In this document: positions 1 through 8,534 of the stretch, piece after piece | Layout of the letters: each line of letters opens with the position of its first letter | How positions within the stretch are numbered: position 1 is the stretch's first letter | DNA from: CAVWSM01 sp963799425 | GTDB taxonomy: Bacteria; Actinomycetota; Actinomycetes; Jiangellales; Jiangellaceae | NCBI GenBank assembly: GCA_963799425.1 | Contig: CAWCXA010000016.1 | Span: 186,001 to 250,000, forward strand | Reading direction: 5' to 3' | Length of the DNA stretch: 64,000 bases | Program-made: the position numbers and the translations under genes | The notes under the pieces: model-generated | What the model was told of the DNA's origin: nothing | The model's input: only the letters and a program-made list of their open reading frames with translations | Databases searched by the model: none

Positions 1-618
1 GTGGCGGCCATCGAACCGGTGACGGACGAGGTCGTACATGTCCGCACTGCCGACGAGCGCTGGGCAGCGCACCGCGTTGTGGTGACGGTGGGGGCCTGGA
101 CGGAGAAGCTGCTCGGTCACCTGATGACGCTGCCCCGCCTGGTCGTGACCCAGCAGCAGCCCGCACACTTCCGGGTGCTCGACACCGATGCGGTGTGGCC
201 CAGCTTCAACCACTTTCGTGACCCCGACGAACCGGCCATGCGCCGCTGGCCGACGCAGGTGTACGGCATGCTCTCCCCTGGTGAGGGCGTCAAGGCCGGC
301 TGGCATGGCGCCGGCCCCGTGATCGACCCGGACAACCGTAGTTTCCTGCCCGAAGCAGGCCCGATGGAGGCGCTGCGGCAGTACGTCCGTGACTGGTTAC
401 CTGGCGCCGACCCGGACCAGTTCGAGCCGATCAGTTGCACCTACACATCGACCGATACCGAAGACTTCGTGATCGACCGGGTCGGCCCGATCGTGGTCGG
501 TGCAGGCTTCTCCGGACACGGATTCAAGTTCACCCCTGCCATCGGACGGGTGCTGGCCGATCTGATCGAGGGTGGTACGTCGCCGGACTTGTTCCGACGG
601 GAGCCGGTCCGCCGCTGA
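1..618 (+). CDS. FAD-dependent sarcosine/N-methyl-amino-acid oxidase-like protein, C-terminal part
   Basis: This is the C-terminal 205 residues of a D-amino-acid-oxidase-fold flavoprotein; the N-terminal Rossmann FAD motif lies before the window, so the GTG at base 1 is probably internal. The segment SCTYTSTDTEDFVID around residues 145-159 matches the region of monomeric sarcosine oxidase and N-methyltryptophan oxidase where a cysteine (here Cys146) binds FAD covalently. GAGFSGHGFKF near the end is the family's flavin-contacting C-terminal motif. Such enzymes oxidise secondary amines to imine plus hydrogen peroxide. The substrate cannot be told from this fragment. It is the only gene at this edge on the plus strand and converges on the NagZ-like gene 31 nt away. 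Confidence 0.8.
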   Translation: MAAIEPVTDEVVHVRTADERWAAHRVVVTVGAWTEKLLGHLMTLPRLVVTQQQPAHFRVLDTDAVWPSFNHFRDPDEPAMRRWPTQVYGMLSPGEGVKAGWHGAGPVIDPDNRSFLPEAGPMEALRQYVRDWLPGADPDQFEPISCTYTSTDTEDFVIDRVGPIVVGAGFSGHGFKFTPAIGRVLADLIEGGTSPDLFRREPVRR

Positions 619-649
619 CTGACGGGGCGAGCGACCCGACCGACTCGCC

Positions 650-2311
650 TCAGCCGCAGCCGGCGCGCTCAACGCCGGGCACGTCAACCGGTAGCCTTCC
701 GCGCGCCGGCGCCCGACCAAGCAGCACGTCGACCAGAGCCCGGAAGGCGTCGGGTGAGCGACCGTACAGCGCGATGCGCGAGGTTGTGGCGGTCGACGTG
801 CCCAGCCCGTACGGCGCGTCGAGGGCGACCACGATGTCGCCGGACCCGGACGCGGTAGGCCCGCCGAGGAGCCGTACGGTCACACCGCCTTCCACCGCCA
901 GCCCTGCAGCCCGAGCGGCAGCGGTGAATCGCTCGCGGTCGGCCGCATCTCCTCCACTTACCGTGACCGCTGGGCCAACAAGGGCCCCTGTGCAAGGCCC
1001 GGACACCATAGACATCGCCGCGAGCGACGCGGCGTACGACGCGTCAGCGTGTGCTCCGATCGCCGCGGGGTCAGACGCCGGGGCGGTAGCCGCTTGGTGC
1101 CGCATGAGCGCCACGACGCGGGTCGCGGCCTCGTCGAGGCGTGCCGCGGCGAGCCGGCCGTCCTGCACCGCCGTGACGATGGCGTCTCGGGCCACTCGCG
1201 GGTTGGGTGGCAGCAAGAGCAGGTCAACACCGGCCGCGAGAGCACGTACGGCGGCCTCACTCGCGGACGCGTGACGGGTCACTGCTCCCATGTTGAGCGC
1301 GTCACTGACGACCACCCCTTCGAACCCGTGCTGCCGGAGCAGAGCGATCACCGCCGGCGACAGCGTGCTCGGCACACCGGGGTCGACCGCTCGCACGTCG
1401 AGGTGGGCTGTCATCACCGCAGGGGCACCGGCGGCCACGGCCGCGTCGAAGGGAACGAGGTCGCGCGCCGACAGCGCGTCGAGCGAGGCCGGCTGGGGCG
1501 GCAGGATGACATGGCTGTCGTCGGTCACCGAACCGTGACCCGGGAAGTGCTTGACCACCGGCACGATCCCGGCCGTTGAGTAACCACGCAGTGCCGCGGT
1601 CACAACCTCAGCAACGAGCGTGGGGTCGGCCGATGCGGACCTCGACCCGATCGTGGTGTCAGCCGGACCAATCGTCACGTCGGCGTCGGGCGCGAAGACG
1701 GCCGTGAATCCGAGGGCGCGCAGCTCTGTTCCGGACGCCTGCGCGGCCGCTTGGGTGACCGCACCATCGCGAGCGGCACCGTACGTCATGAACGTCGGGA
1801 ACTCCGTGACCGGCGCTCCTAGCCGCGCTATTCGACCGCCCTCCTGGTCGACGCCAACAAGCAGGGGGTAGGCGCGCCCGAGTGCCGCCCAGTCGGCCGC
1901 CAGTGCCTGGTTGCTCGCCCGTACCTCGTCGATGGAGGCGACGTTGTCCTTGAGCACGATGACGCCGCCGACATGGAGGTCGGTGATGAGTGTCCGTGGC
2001 GGCGCGGTGCCACCGTAACCAGCCACAATCACTTGGGCTGCCCGGTCGGTCACGCTCAGCGCGGCAACGTCGCGAGCAGCCTGCTCCCACTCGAGCAGCG
2101 TCGGCCCCCAGGGCAACGCCCGCGGCGGTGCGGGTGAAGTGGGTGGCGCCATGGAAGGCGACCGCGACGTCGGCGCCTCGGAGGTCGGGCGCGCGGCACC
2201 CGGTGGCGCGATGTCGCCGGCGCAGCCGACCACGCTCACCACCGACGCGGCGACGACGGCGAGCATTAGCGGCGCGCAGCGCGCCACCGGGCGGTCGTCG
2301 AGGCGACGCAT
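650..2311 (-). CDS. Glycoside hydrolase family 3 lipoprotein, NagZ-type beta-N-acetylhexosaminidase
   Basis: The product is 553 residues from the ATG at 2311. The reading frame stays open to 2560, but only the 2311 start gives a lipoprotein signal peptide with a hydrophobic core and lipobox VVGC (Cys30). A Ser/Pro/Thr-rich linker follows, then a GH3 TIM barrel. KHFPGHG (residues 254-260) followed by DDSH is the NagZ signature containing the Asp-His acid/base dyad, and VVVSDALNMGAV carries the nucleophile Asp. NagZ enzymes remove GlcNAc from muropeptides and wall glycans; lipid anchoring places this one outside the membrane, as in other Gram-positives. It is the last minus-strand gene of the tsaD cluster, 23 nt beyond the DUF7144 gene. 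Other beta-N-acetylglucosaminidase substrates are possible. Confidence 0.85.
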   Translation of the reverse strand: MRRLDDRPVARCAPLMLAVVAASVVSVVGCAGDIAPPGAARPTSEAPTSRSPSMAPPTSPAPPRALPWGPTLLEWEQAARDVAALSVTDRAAQVIVAGYGGTAPPRTLITDLHVGGVIVLKDNVASIDEVRASNQALAADWAALGRAYPLLVGVDQEGGRIARLGAPVTEFPTFMTYGAARDGAVTQAAAQASGTELRALGFTAVFAPDADVTIGPADTTIGSRSASADPTLVAEVVTAALRGYSTAGIVPVVKHFPGHGSVTDDSHVILPPQPASLDALSARDLVPFDAAVAAGAPAVMTAHLDVRAVDPGVPSTLSPAVIALLRQHGFEGVVVSDALNMGAVTRHASASEAAVRALAAGVDLLLLPPNPRVARDAIVTAVQDGRLAAARLDEAATRVVALMRHQAATAPASDPAAIGAHADASYAASLAAMSMVSGPCTGALVGPAVTVSGGDAADRERFTAAARAAGLAVEGGVTVRLLGGPTASGSGDIVVALDAPYGLGTSTATTSRIALYGRSPDAFRALVDVLLGRAPARGRLPVDVPGVERAGCG

Positions 2312-2334
2312 CGGCCCCAGCCTTGCATATGGGG

Positions 2335-2754
2335 CTAGAGGGCGCGGGCCTCCGAGCCGTGCACGACCACTGCGTAGATCACCAGAACACCGATGGCGAT
2401 GAGGACTATCGACCAGAGCGGGTAGGCACTGATCGACCCCAGGTTGGAGATCACGCTGAGCACCGCGAGCACTACCGCCACGATGCGGGCCCATGTCTGG
2501 CCGCTGAGCAGTGCGACACCCGTGATGGCGATGATGATCCCGAGGATGAGGCTGGCCCAACCCCAGGCCGTGTAGTCAACTTCCACCGGCAGATTCTGCT
2601 CGCCGACGAGGAAGACTTCCTCGTTACGGAAGATCGCGAGCAGACCCCAGAACGCCTGGAACAGCCCGAGCATGAGCAGCAAGATGGCCGCGAACGCCAC
2701 CCAGCCGACCCAGCCACTGACCTGTCTGTCTGACTGATAGTCGGTGTTTGTCAT
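2335..2754 (-). CDS. DUF7144-type four-helix membrane protein
   Basis: The product is 139 residues with four hydrophobic segments (about residues 14-40, 62-82, 86-106 and 112-132) and a short polar N-terminus. The pattern GWVGWVAFAAILLLMLGLFQAFWGL followed by a WGW motif is typical of the actinobacterial DUF7144 family as I recall it. The function is unknown. It lies between tsaD and the NagZ-like lipoprotein, all on the minus strand, with 118 nt between its start and the tsaD stop, enough for its own promoter. No enzymatic motif is visible. Confidence 0.75.
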   Translation of the reverse strand: MTNTDYQSDRQVSGWVGWVAFAAILLLMLGLFQAFWGLLAIFRNEEVFLVGEQNLPVEVDYTAWGWASLILGIIIAITGVALLSGQTWARIVAVVLAVLSVISNLGSISAYPLWSIVLIAIGVLVIYAVVVHGSEARAL

Positions 2755-2872
2755 AGCCGTCCACCCCTAGAGTGCGCCAATATGCCCAAATCCGTGATCA
2801 TTGTGCACCTGTGAGGGGTTGGGAGCATCTCAGGCACGCCGACGCGCCAGTGAACTCTTGGGACCCCGAGGG

Positions 2873-3934
2873 TCAGCTCGCGAGCACCGTCGTGACCGGC
2901 ATAGACGAGTCAGCCGGCAGGTCGAGCGGCGAGGGTCGACGGCTGCGCGCCACCATAAGCCCGCCGAGCGCGGCGACCATGGCTCCGTTGTCAGTGCACA
3001 GCTGGGGCCGGGGCACCCGCACCTGGATCCCCGCCGCCTCGCACCGTTCGACCGCCATGGCGCGCAGCCGCGAGTTGGCAGCCACCCCACCCCCGATGAG
3101 CAACGTGTCGACACCGTGCTCGGTGCAAGCCAACACGGCCTTGCGGGTGAGCACGTCGGCCACCGCCTCCTGGAAGGAGGCGGCGACGTCGGCGACCGGC
3201 ACCGGCTCGCCGTTGCGCTCGCGGGCCTCGACCCAACGTGCGACCGCGGTCTTGAGCCCGGAGAAGGAGAAGTCGAACCGGTGGCGCTGCAGGTCGCGCG
3301 GCGAGGTCAGCCCTCGCGGGAACTCCACGAATGCCCGGTCGCCCTCCGCAGCTGCCCGGTCGATGTGCGGGCCGCCTGGAAACGGCATCCCCAGCAGCCG
3401 CGCCACCTTGTCGAACGCCTCACCGGCCGCGTCGTCGATGGTGGCGCCCAGCGGCTGGATGGTTGCCGTGATGTCTTCGACCAGCAGCAGGCTGGAGTGG
3501 CCTCCGGAGACGAGCATCGCCACCGTCGGCTCCGGCAACGGGCCGTGCTCCAGGGTGTCCACTGCGACGTGCGCGGCCAGGTGATTGATCCCGTAGATCG
3601 GCTTGCCGAGCCCGATCGCCAGGGCCTTTGCGGCCGCGACTCCCACGAGCAGCGCGCCGGCAAGGCCCGGGCCACTCGTGACCGCAATGGCGTCGATGTC
3701 GGCTAGCCGCACCCCGGCTTCCGCTGTTGCGCGCTCGATCGTCGGGACCATCGCCTCCAGGTGCGCCCGGCTCGCGACCTCGGGCACCACGCCGCCGAAC
3801 CGCGCATGCTCGTCGACACTGCTGGCGACAGCGTCGACGAGAAGCTCATGACCGCGGACGATGCCGACACCCGTCTCGTCGCAGGATGTCTCGATCCCGA
3901 GTACGAGTGGGGCATCAGCAGTCACGGCTGTCAT
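2873..3934 (-). CDS. tsaD: tRNA N6-adenosine threonylcarbamoyltransferase TsaD
   Basis: The product is 353 residues, normal length for the family. It transfers the threonylcarbamoyl group from TC-AMP to A37 of ANN-decoding tRNAs, working with TsaB and TsaE. Family signatures are visible: LGIETSCDETG at the N-terminus (ATPase fold phosphate loop), GINHLAAH with the two metal-binding histidines, MLVSGGHSSLLLV, GEAFDKVARLLGMPFPGGP and the C-terminal CTDNGAMVA. The partner genes tsaB and tsaE lie just upstream on the same strand, separated only by rimI. It starts at an ATG 97 nt past the rimI stop, and that gap holds a long imperfect inverted repeat. Confidence 0.97.
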   Translation of the reverse strand: MTAVTADAPLVLGIETSCDETGVGIVRGHELLVDAVASSVDEHARFGGVVPEVASRAHLEAMVPTIERATAEAGVRLADIDAIAVTSGPGLAGALLVGVAAAKALAIGLGKPIYGINHLAAHVAVDTLEHGPLPEPTVAMLVSGGHSSLLLVEDITATIQPLGATIDDAAGEAFDKVARLLGMPFPGGPHIDRAAAEGDRAFVEFPRGLTSPRDLQRHRFDFSFSGLKTAVARWVEARERNGEPVPVADVAASFQEAVADVLTRKAVLACTEHGVDTLLIGGGVAANSRLRAMAVERCEAAGIQVRVPRPQLCTDNGAMVAALGGLMVARSRRPSPLDLPADSSMPVTTVLAS

Positions 3935-3950
3935 TCTGCCGCTGGGCGGA

Positions 3951-4036
3951 AATGACCACGTGAAGCAGGTCTGACCCCGCCCTGACAGGCCTCAAGCCCT
4001 AGCCCTGCGGGGACAACCCTGCTGGACGTGGTCATT
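3951..4036. repeat. Long imperfect inverted repeat between rimI and tsaD
   Basis: The 19-nt arms at 3951-3969 and 4018-4036 are reverse complements except at two positions (shared core ACGTGGTCATT). A second nested pairing CCCCGC/GCGGGG lies inside. The element fills the whole rimI-tsaD gap and its right arm overlaps the rimI stop codon. It could fold into a long stem-loop in the transcript, as a processing site, attenuator or decayed mobile palindrome. Confidence 0.6.
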
Positions 4037-4505
4037 CCGCCAGCCGGGTCAGCCGGAGCCGCAGGACGAGCGCGTCGATCCGCGAGCCGTCGGCGCCGGT
4101 GTAGTAGGCGCGTCGTCGGGCGATGCGTTCGAAGCCGTACGACTCATACAGGTGCAGCGCCGGAGTGTTGTCCGCGCGCACCTCGAGCAACAGGTCGGCG
4201 CAACGCCGCGCTCGTGCCTCGGCGACGAGCGCCGTCAGCAGCGCGCGGCCGACCCCACGCCCCCGCTTGCCGGGCTCGACTCCGATGGTCTGCACATCTG
4301 CCTGGTCGATCGACAGCATCAGCCCGGCGTAGCCGACGATCACCCCGGCATCCTCCGCGACGAGGTAGTAGCGCGTGTCGGGTGCGGCCGCGAGCTCCTC
4401 GCGCCACGTCGCCTCGGTCCACGTGTCGTACGGGAACAGCGTCGGCTCCAGCGCATGTACGTCCGGCAGGTCTGCCTCCTGCATCTGCCGGATGTCGACG
4501 CTCAC
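4032..4505 (-). CDS. rimI: Ribosomal-protein-alanine N-acetyltransferase RimI (GNAT family)
   Basis: The product is 157 residues with a single GNAT domain. The acetyl-CoA pyrophosphate loop is visible as GKRGRGVGRALL, with VEPG before it and ALHLYESYGFERIARRRAYY, the characteristic RimI C-terminal segment. RimI acetylates the N-terminal alanine of bS18, and in actinobacteria the gene is usually embedded in the tsaE-tsaB-rimI-tsaD cluster, as here. The GTG start at 4505 overlaps the tsaB stop as GTGA, which implies translational coupling. Acetylation of other proteins is possible. Confidence 0.92.
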   Translation of the reverse strand: MSVDIRQMQEADLPDVHALEPTLFPYDTWTEATWREELAAAPDTRYYLVAEDAGVIVGYAGLMLSIDQADVQTIGVEPGKRGRGVGRALLTALVAEARARRCADLLLEVRADNTPALHLYESYGFERIARRRAYYTGADGSRIDALVLRLRLTRLAE

Positions 4506-5134
4506 GCGGGGGTGACCCGCTTGCGGGCGGCGGGTACGGCGACGTCGGGGCGGCGAAGGTACAGCGGCTCCGGCTCGAGGAGCGCGACCGACTGCCTGAT
4601 GACCGCGATGGCCAGCGCTCCGGCCGAGGGAAACTCCGGGTCGACAGGGACCGGGAAGGACTCGGGGTAGAGCCGCGGACCTTGTCCGGCGGTCGGAAGC
4701 TCGCTGGCCGCGTCAACCGGGCGCGCCACGTGCGGTCCGTCAAGGCGCCGACGATCCGCGTCGTAGGCCGCCCAGTAGACCTCTCTGCGTCTGGCGTCGG
4801 TCGCGACCAGAAACGAGCCGTCAACGGTGACGGACTGGGCCAAGGCGTCGAGTGAGCACACACCCACGACCGGCACACCCAGCACCGCGGCGAGCGTGCG
4901 GGCGGTGACGATGCCGACGCGCAGCCCGGTGAACGGCCCCGGACCGACTCCGACCGCGACACGGCTGATCGCCCGCGCCTTCACACCGGCGAGCGTCAGA
5001 ACCTCGGCGACCCCTGGCGCGACAAGCTCGCCGTGCCGCATCGCGTCGACGACTGTCGACTCGGCAACTACCGACTCGCCGTCGAGCAGGGCGACGGTGA
5101 CCGCCGCGGTAGATGTGTCGAGGGCGAGGAGCAC
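4502..5134 (-). CDS. tsaB: tRNA threonylcarbamoyladenosine biosynthesis protein TsaB
   Basis: The product is 210 residues from the GTG at 5134. The frame extends upstream to 5173, but the GTG is preceded by GGAAGG nine bases away, lies 4 nt after the tsaE stop, and gives the expected start LLALDTSTAAVTVALLDG. The protein has the ASKHA-like fold, with VGVGPGPFTGLRVGI matching the conserved TsaB segment. It scaffolds TsaD in the t6A-forming complex and has no catalytic activity itself. The four-base rimI overlap and short tsaE spacing indicate one transcript. Confidence 0.94.
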   Translation of the reverse strand: MLLALDTSTAAVTVALLDGESVVAESTVVDAMRHGELVAPGVAEVLTLAGVKARAISRVAVGVGPGPFTGLRVGIVTARTLAAVLGVPVVGVCSLDALAQSVTVDGSFLVATDARRREVYWAAYDADRRRLDGPHVARPVDAASELPTAGQGPRLYPESFPVPVDPEFPSAGALAIAVIRQSVALLEPEPLYLRRPDVAVPAARKRVTPA

Positions 5135-5138
5135 GCGA

Positions 5139-5648
5139 TCAATCCTTCCCGAGCACTGCCGAGAGGTCGACATCGCGCCAGCGTGCGCCGACGGGCGTGA
5201 TCAGCAGCTGGCGCGGGTCGTGGTCCTCGGTGGCAGGGTCGATGTCGGCACCATGGGCGCGTACGACAGCGATCTCCAGCCGGTCGTCGGCCAGCCCCTC
5301 CGCGAGTCCCTCGCCCCACTCGACCACCGTCACCGCCTCGTCGAGCGTGGCCTCCAGATCGAGGCCCTCGAGCTCATCCCAGCCGCCGAGCCGGTAGGCG
5401 TCGACATGCACCAGCGGCGGCCCGCCGGAGAGCGACGGATGCACCCGGGCAATGACGAACGACGGGGACGTGACGGCGCCGCGGACGCCCAGCCCGCTGC
5501 CGATCCCCTGGGTCAGCGTGGTCTTTCCGGCGCCCAAGTCGCCGGTGAGGACGAGAAGATCGCCGGCGCGCAGCACCGAAGCCAGCCGCTCTCCGCAGTT
5601 GCGCATGACGTCGGCCGTCGGCACCTGCACCCGGAGGGCTTCGCTCAC
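5139..5648 (-). CDS. tsaE: tRNA threonylcarbamoyladenosine biosynthesis ATPase TsaE
   Basis: The product is 169 residues from the GTG at 5648, which overlaps the uracil-DNA glycosylase stop as GTGA; the longer open frame to 5960 is unsupported. The P-loop is GDLGAGKTT (residues 36-44), followed by TSPSFVIA, the Walker B-like VHVDAYRLGG and VVEWGEGL, all standard for TsaE. It hydrolyses ATP to turn over the TsaB-TsaD complex. Length is near the family norm of about 150-170 residues. Confidence 0.95.
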   Translation of the reverse strand: MSEALRVQVPTADVMRNCGERLASVLRAGDLLVLTGDLGAGKTTLTQGIGSGLGVRGAVTSPSFVIARVHPSLSGGPPLVHVDAYRLGGWDELEGLDLEATLDEAVTVVEWGEGLAEGLADDRLEIAVVRAHGADIDPATEDHDPRQLLITPVGARWRDVDLSAVLGKD

Positions 5649-6247
5649 CGGTCGCCTTCGGCCAGGAGTGCGGCGACCATCTTGAGGTCTTCGCGGAGGG
5701 CCGCCATCGGTGCGCCGTTGGGGCCGAACCGGATCGCGGCCGACGGGTGATAGGTCGCGACGAGCTGTCGCCCCTCCCAAGAAAGCGCCCGCCCGCGGAG
5801 CGCGCCGATACGCGCGCCAGCTCCCATGGCCCAGGCCAGCGCGATGCTGCCGAGCGTCATCACGACGGTCGGGTCGATCAGCTGGATCTGCCGTACGAGC
5901 CACGGTCGACAGCGCTCGACCTCGGCCTTGCGCGGCGTACGGTTGCGCGGTGGCCGGCACTTGAGCACGTTGGCTACGGCAACTGTTGACCGCGGCAGCC
6001 CCACCTCGGCAAGGAGCGTGTCGAGCAGGGCCCCGGAGCGTCCCACGAACGGCAGGCCGGCGGCGTCCTCCTGCGCGCCGGGCGCCTCACCGATGAGCAG
6101 GAGACGGGCGCCGCTCGGCGCCACCCCAGGCACGACACGCGTGCGGGCGGCGGCCAGCTCGGTGCAGGCCGTGCAGCCGGTCACCACCCGGGTCAGCTCG
6201 TCCCACGTACTGAGCAGTGGCGCCACCCGTGCCGGGTCGACCGTCAC
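5645..6247 (-). CDS. Family 4 uracil-DNA glycosylase (iron-sulfur)
   Basis: The product is 200 residues. Motif A is GEAPGAQEDAAGLPFVGRSG and the second catalytic-side motif is TYHPSAAIR, as in family 4 UDGs. Four cysteines (CTACTEL near the N-terminus, KCRPP and ERCRPWL in the middle) fit the 4Fe-4S cluster ligands. The enzyme removes uracil from DNA to start base-excision repair. It is tied into the t6A run by four-base overlaps on both sides: its start overlaps the hydrolase stop and its stop overlaps the tsaE start. That is an uncommon neighbour for tsaE in my experience. Confidence 0.92.
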   Translation of the reverse strand: MTVDPARVAPLLSTWDELTRVVTGCTACTELAAARTRVVPGVAPSGARLLLIGEAPGAQEDAAGLPFVGRSGALLDTLLAEVGLPRSTVAVANVLKCRPPRNRTPRKAEVERCRPWLVRQIQLIDPTVVMTLGSIALAWAMGAGARIGALRGRALSWEGRQLVATYHPSAAIRFGPNGAPMAALREDLKMVAALLAEGDR

Positions 6248-7371
6248 GTCGAACGCCGGCGGCTGTTGCGGCCGTCGCGGCGCGCTCGGCGAGCAGCCGG
6301 CTTGGGAGCTGCCGCAGCCGCCCGTGCGACCAGGTCGATCAGTGCCTCCGTCACCACTTCGGGATGCTCGAGCAGCACCTGGTGCCCGCTGTCCGGCACC
6401 TCGACGTAGGTCGCCGACGGCAGCAGCTCGGCCAGCCGCCGGCTGTGCTCGACCGGGGTGATGAGGTCTCGGTCCGCTCCAATGATCGTGGTCGGCACGT
6501 CATCGAGGACCTTGATGCCGTCGGTCGCGTCGTACGAGTCGAAGTTGGGCAGCAGATCGGCCACAACGTCGATCGGAGTCTGAGCGATCATGTCGGCCGA
6601 GAACCGCGCGATGGAGTCGGGCACGTCGGTGCCGTACGAGTACTTCTTCGTCAGGGCGAACGCGAGGTCGGCCCCGACCCTGCGGCCATGCTCCACGAGC
6701 TCGGGCTGGCGGGCGAGGATCGCGGCCAGCGGCGGCGCCGCGCGGTGGGCAAGCCGCCCCAGAGGGCCGCGGACGAGGATCGGCACCTCAGACATCCGCC
6801 CGGCGCTGGTCGCCACCAGCCCAACCCCGACAACTCGTGGGCCGAACAACTCCGGGCGCCGTTCTGCGAGCCCGAGGATCGTCATGCCCCCCATCGAGTG
6901 GCCGATCAGCACGATGGGGCCTTCCGGCACCACCTGCTCGAGCACCTGCTCGAGGTCGCGGGTGAGCCGCTCATTGTCGTGGGCCTTGCCCGAGGCGCGC
7001 TGCGAGCGGCCGTGCGAGCGCTGGTCCCATGCGACGACCCGGCCCAGCGGCCGAAGGGCGCGACGTTGGAAGTGCCACTCGTCGAGGTTGAGCGCGAACC
7101 CGTGGCAGAGGACGATCGTCAGCTGGGGACCGGGCGGCCATTCCACCGGCTCGTCCACCTCAACGTGCAGCCGCACTCCGTCATCGGTATGAACGTTGAT
7201 CGGCGTGCCACGTAGCCGGCCGAACGGCTCATCGGCGTACGGGTCGGGTTCCTGCTGTGCGCGCGCGGCGAGATAGCGGCGGGTGACCAAGCCGACAGCG
7301 GCGCCGGCAGCAGCGACGCCAACAGAGGCGCCGACAACAGCCGCGGTGCGTGTGAGACCACCACGGGTCAC
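6244..7371 (-). CDS. Membrane-anchored alpha/beta hydrolase
   Basis: The product is 375 residues. An N-terminal hydrophobic segment (about residues 9-30) followed by RRYLAAR suggests a signal anchor. The hydrolase fold follows: LCHGFALNLDEWHFQ (oxyanion region), DQRSHGRS, the nucleophile elbow GHSMGG and a C-terminal DSGHQVLLEHPE carrying the catalytic histidine. The substrate is unknown. A hydrolase between alr and tsaE is a standing feature of many actinobacterial genomes. The GTG start overlaps the alr stop as GTGA. The C-terminal tail is Lys/Arg/Ala-rich. Confidence 0.88.
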   Translation of the reverse strand: MTRGGLTRTAAVVGASVGVAAAGAAVGLVTRRYLAARAQQEPDPYADEPFGRLRGTPINVHTDDGVRLHVEVDEPVEWPPGPQLTIVLCHGFALNLDEWHFQRRALRPLGRVVAWDQRSHGRSQRASGKAHDNERLTRDLEQVLEQVVPEGPIVLIGHSMGGMTILGLAERRPELFGPRVVGVGLVATSAGRMSEVPILVRGPLGRLAHRAAPPLAAILARQPELVEHGRRVGADLAFALTKKYSYGTDVPDSIARFSADMIAQTPIDVVADLLPNFDSYDATDGIKVLDDVPTTIIGADRDLITPVEHSRRLAELLPSATYVEVPDSGHQVLLEHPEVVTEALIDLVARAAAAAPKPAARRARRDGRNSRRRST

Positions 7372-8522
7372 GCCCCCACCTCCTCTGCGCCGATGTAGGT
7401 ACGCGGCAGCCGCGGCGCCATCCGCGTGACTATCTCGTAGGAGATCGTCCCGGTGGCCTTCGCCCAGTCCTCGGCGGTCGGTGCGCCGTCGGATCCGTCG
7501 CCGAACAGCTCAACCTCGTCGCCGATCGCCGCCGGGTCGTCGTCTAGATCCACGACGAACTGGTCCATGCACACCCGTCCGGCGACGAGCCGCACACGAC
7601 CGGCCGCGAGGACGGGCCCGGTGTTGGTCGCGGATCGCGGGACGCCGTCGGCATATCCAAGGGGGACAAGACCCAGGGTCGTCTCCCGCTCGGTGATGTA
7701 CTCATGCCCGTACGAGACTCCCTGCCCGGCGGCTACCCGCTTGACGTTGGCCAGCCGCGCCCGCACCGTCATCGCCGGCCGCAAACCGAGCTCGGCCGGC
7801 GTGGCAACGTCGGGCACCGGGCTCAGCCCGTAGACGGCCAGCCCCGGTCGGACGAGGTCGAAATGCGCCTCAGGGAGTGTGAGCGTGGCCGCCGAGTTGG
7901 CGATGTGCCGCACCTCGAGGTGAGCACCACGGGCCTTGGCGAGCTCGATGGCTTCCCGGAAGACCTGGGTCTGGTGACCGATCGTCGGGTGCTGCGGCGC
8001 GTCGGCGAGGGCGAAGTGGGACATGACCCCGACCAGCCGCACCGTGCCGTCGGCCTCGGCCTTGAGTGCCGCGTCGACGACGCTCGGCCAGTCCTCGATC
8101 GTGGCTCCGTTGCGGCCGAGCCCGGTGTCGATCTTGATGTGCAGGCGCGCCGGACGATCCAGGGCAACAGCCGCGGCGGCGACCTCCTCGATCGCGGCGA
8201 CCGACGAGGCGGTCACGTCGATGCCGGCCTCGATCGCGTCGGCCCAGCGCTCTCCGGGACCGGCGAGCCAGCACAGGATCCGACCTCCGACACCGGCCTC
8301 CCGAAGCATCAGAGCCTCCGGCAGCACGGCGGCGCCCAGCCACGTAGCACCACCGGCGAGGGCCGCGCGGGCGCTGGGCACCAGGCCGTGGCCGTAGCCG
8401 TCGGCCTTGACTACAGCCATCACCTGCGCGCCCGGTGCGTGGTCGGCGAGGGCCGCGACGTTGTCCCGGATCGCGGTCAGGTCGACCCGCACCTCGGCAT
8501 GCGCAACTGGGGTGTCGGCCAT
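7368..8522 (-). CDS. alr: Alanine racemase
   Basis: The product is 384 residues, PLP-dependent fold type III. The cofactor lysine is Lys39 in VVKADGYGHG, and GVSYGHEYIT carries the second-base tyrosine. It interconverts L- and D-alanine for peptidoglycan. It starts 12 nt past the nnrD stop and overlaps the next gene, so it belongs to the acpS-to-tsaD run. Length and motifs are complete. Confidence 0.97.
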   Translation of the reverse strand: MADTPVAHAEVRVDLTAIRDNVAALADHAPGAQVMAVVKADGYGHGLVPSARAALAGGATWLGAAVLPEALMLREAGVGGRILCWLAGPGERWADAIEAGIDVTASSVAAIEEVAAAAVALDRPARLHIKIDTGLGRNGATIEDWPSVVDAALKAEADGTVRLVGVMSHFALADAPQHPTIGHQTQVFREAIELAKARGAHLEVRHIANSAATLTLPEAHFDLVRPGLAVYGLSPVPDVATPAELGLRPAMTVRARLANVKRVAAGQGVSYGHEYITERETTLGLVPLGYADGVPRSATNTGPVLAAGRVRLVAGRVCMDQFVVDLDDDPAAIGDEVELFGDGSDGAPTAEDWAKATGTISYEIVTRMAPRLPRTYIGAEEVGA

Positions 8523-8534
8523 GCGGTGATTCTG

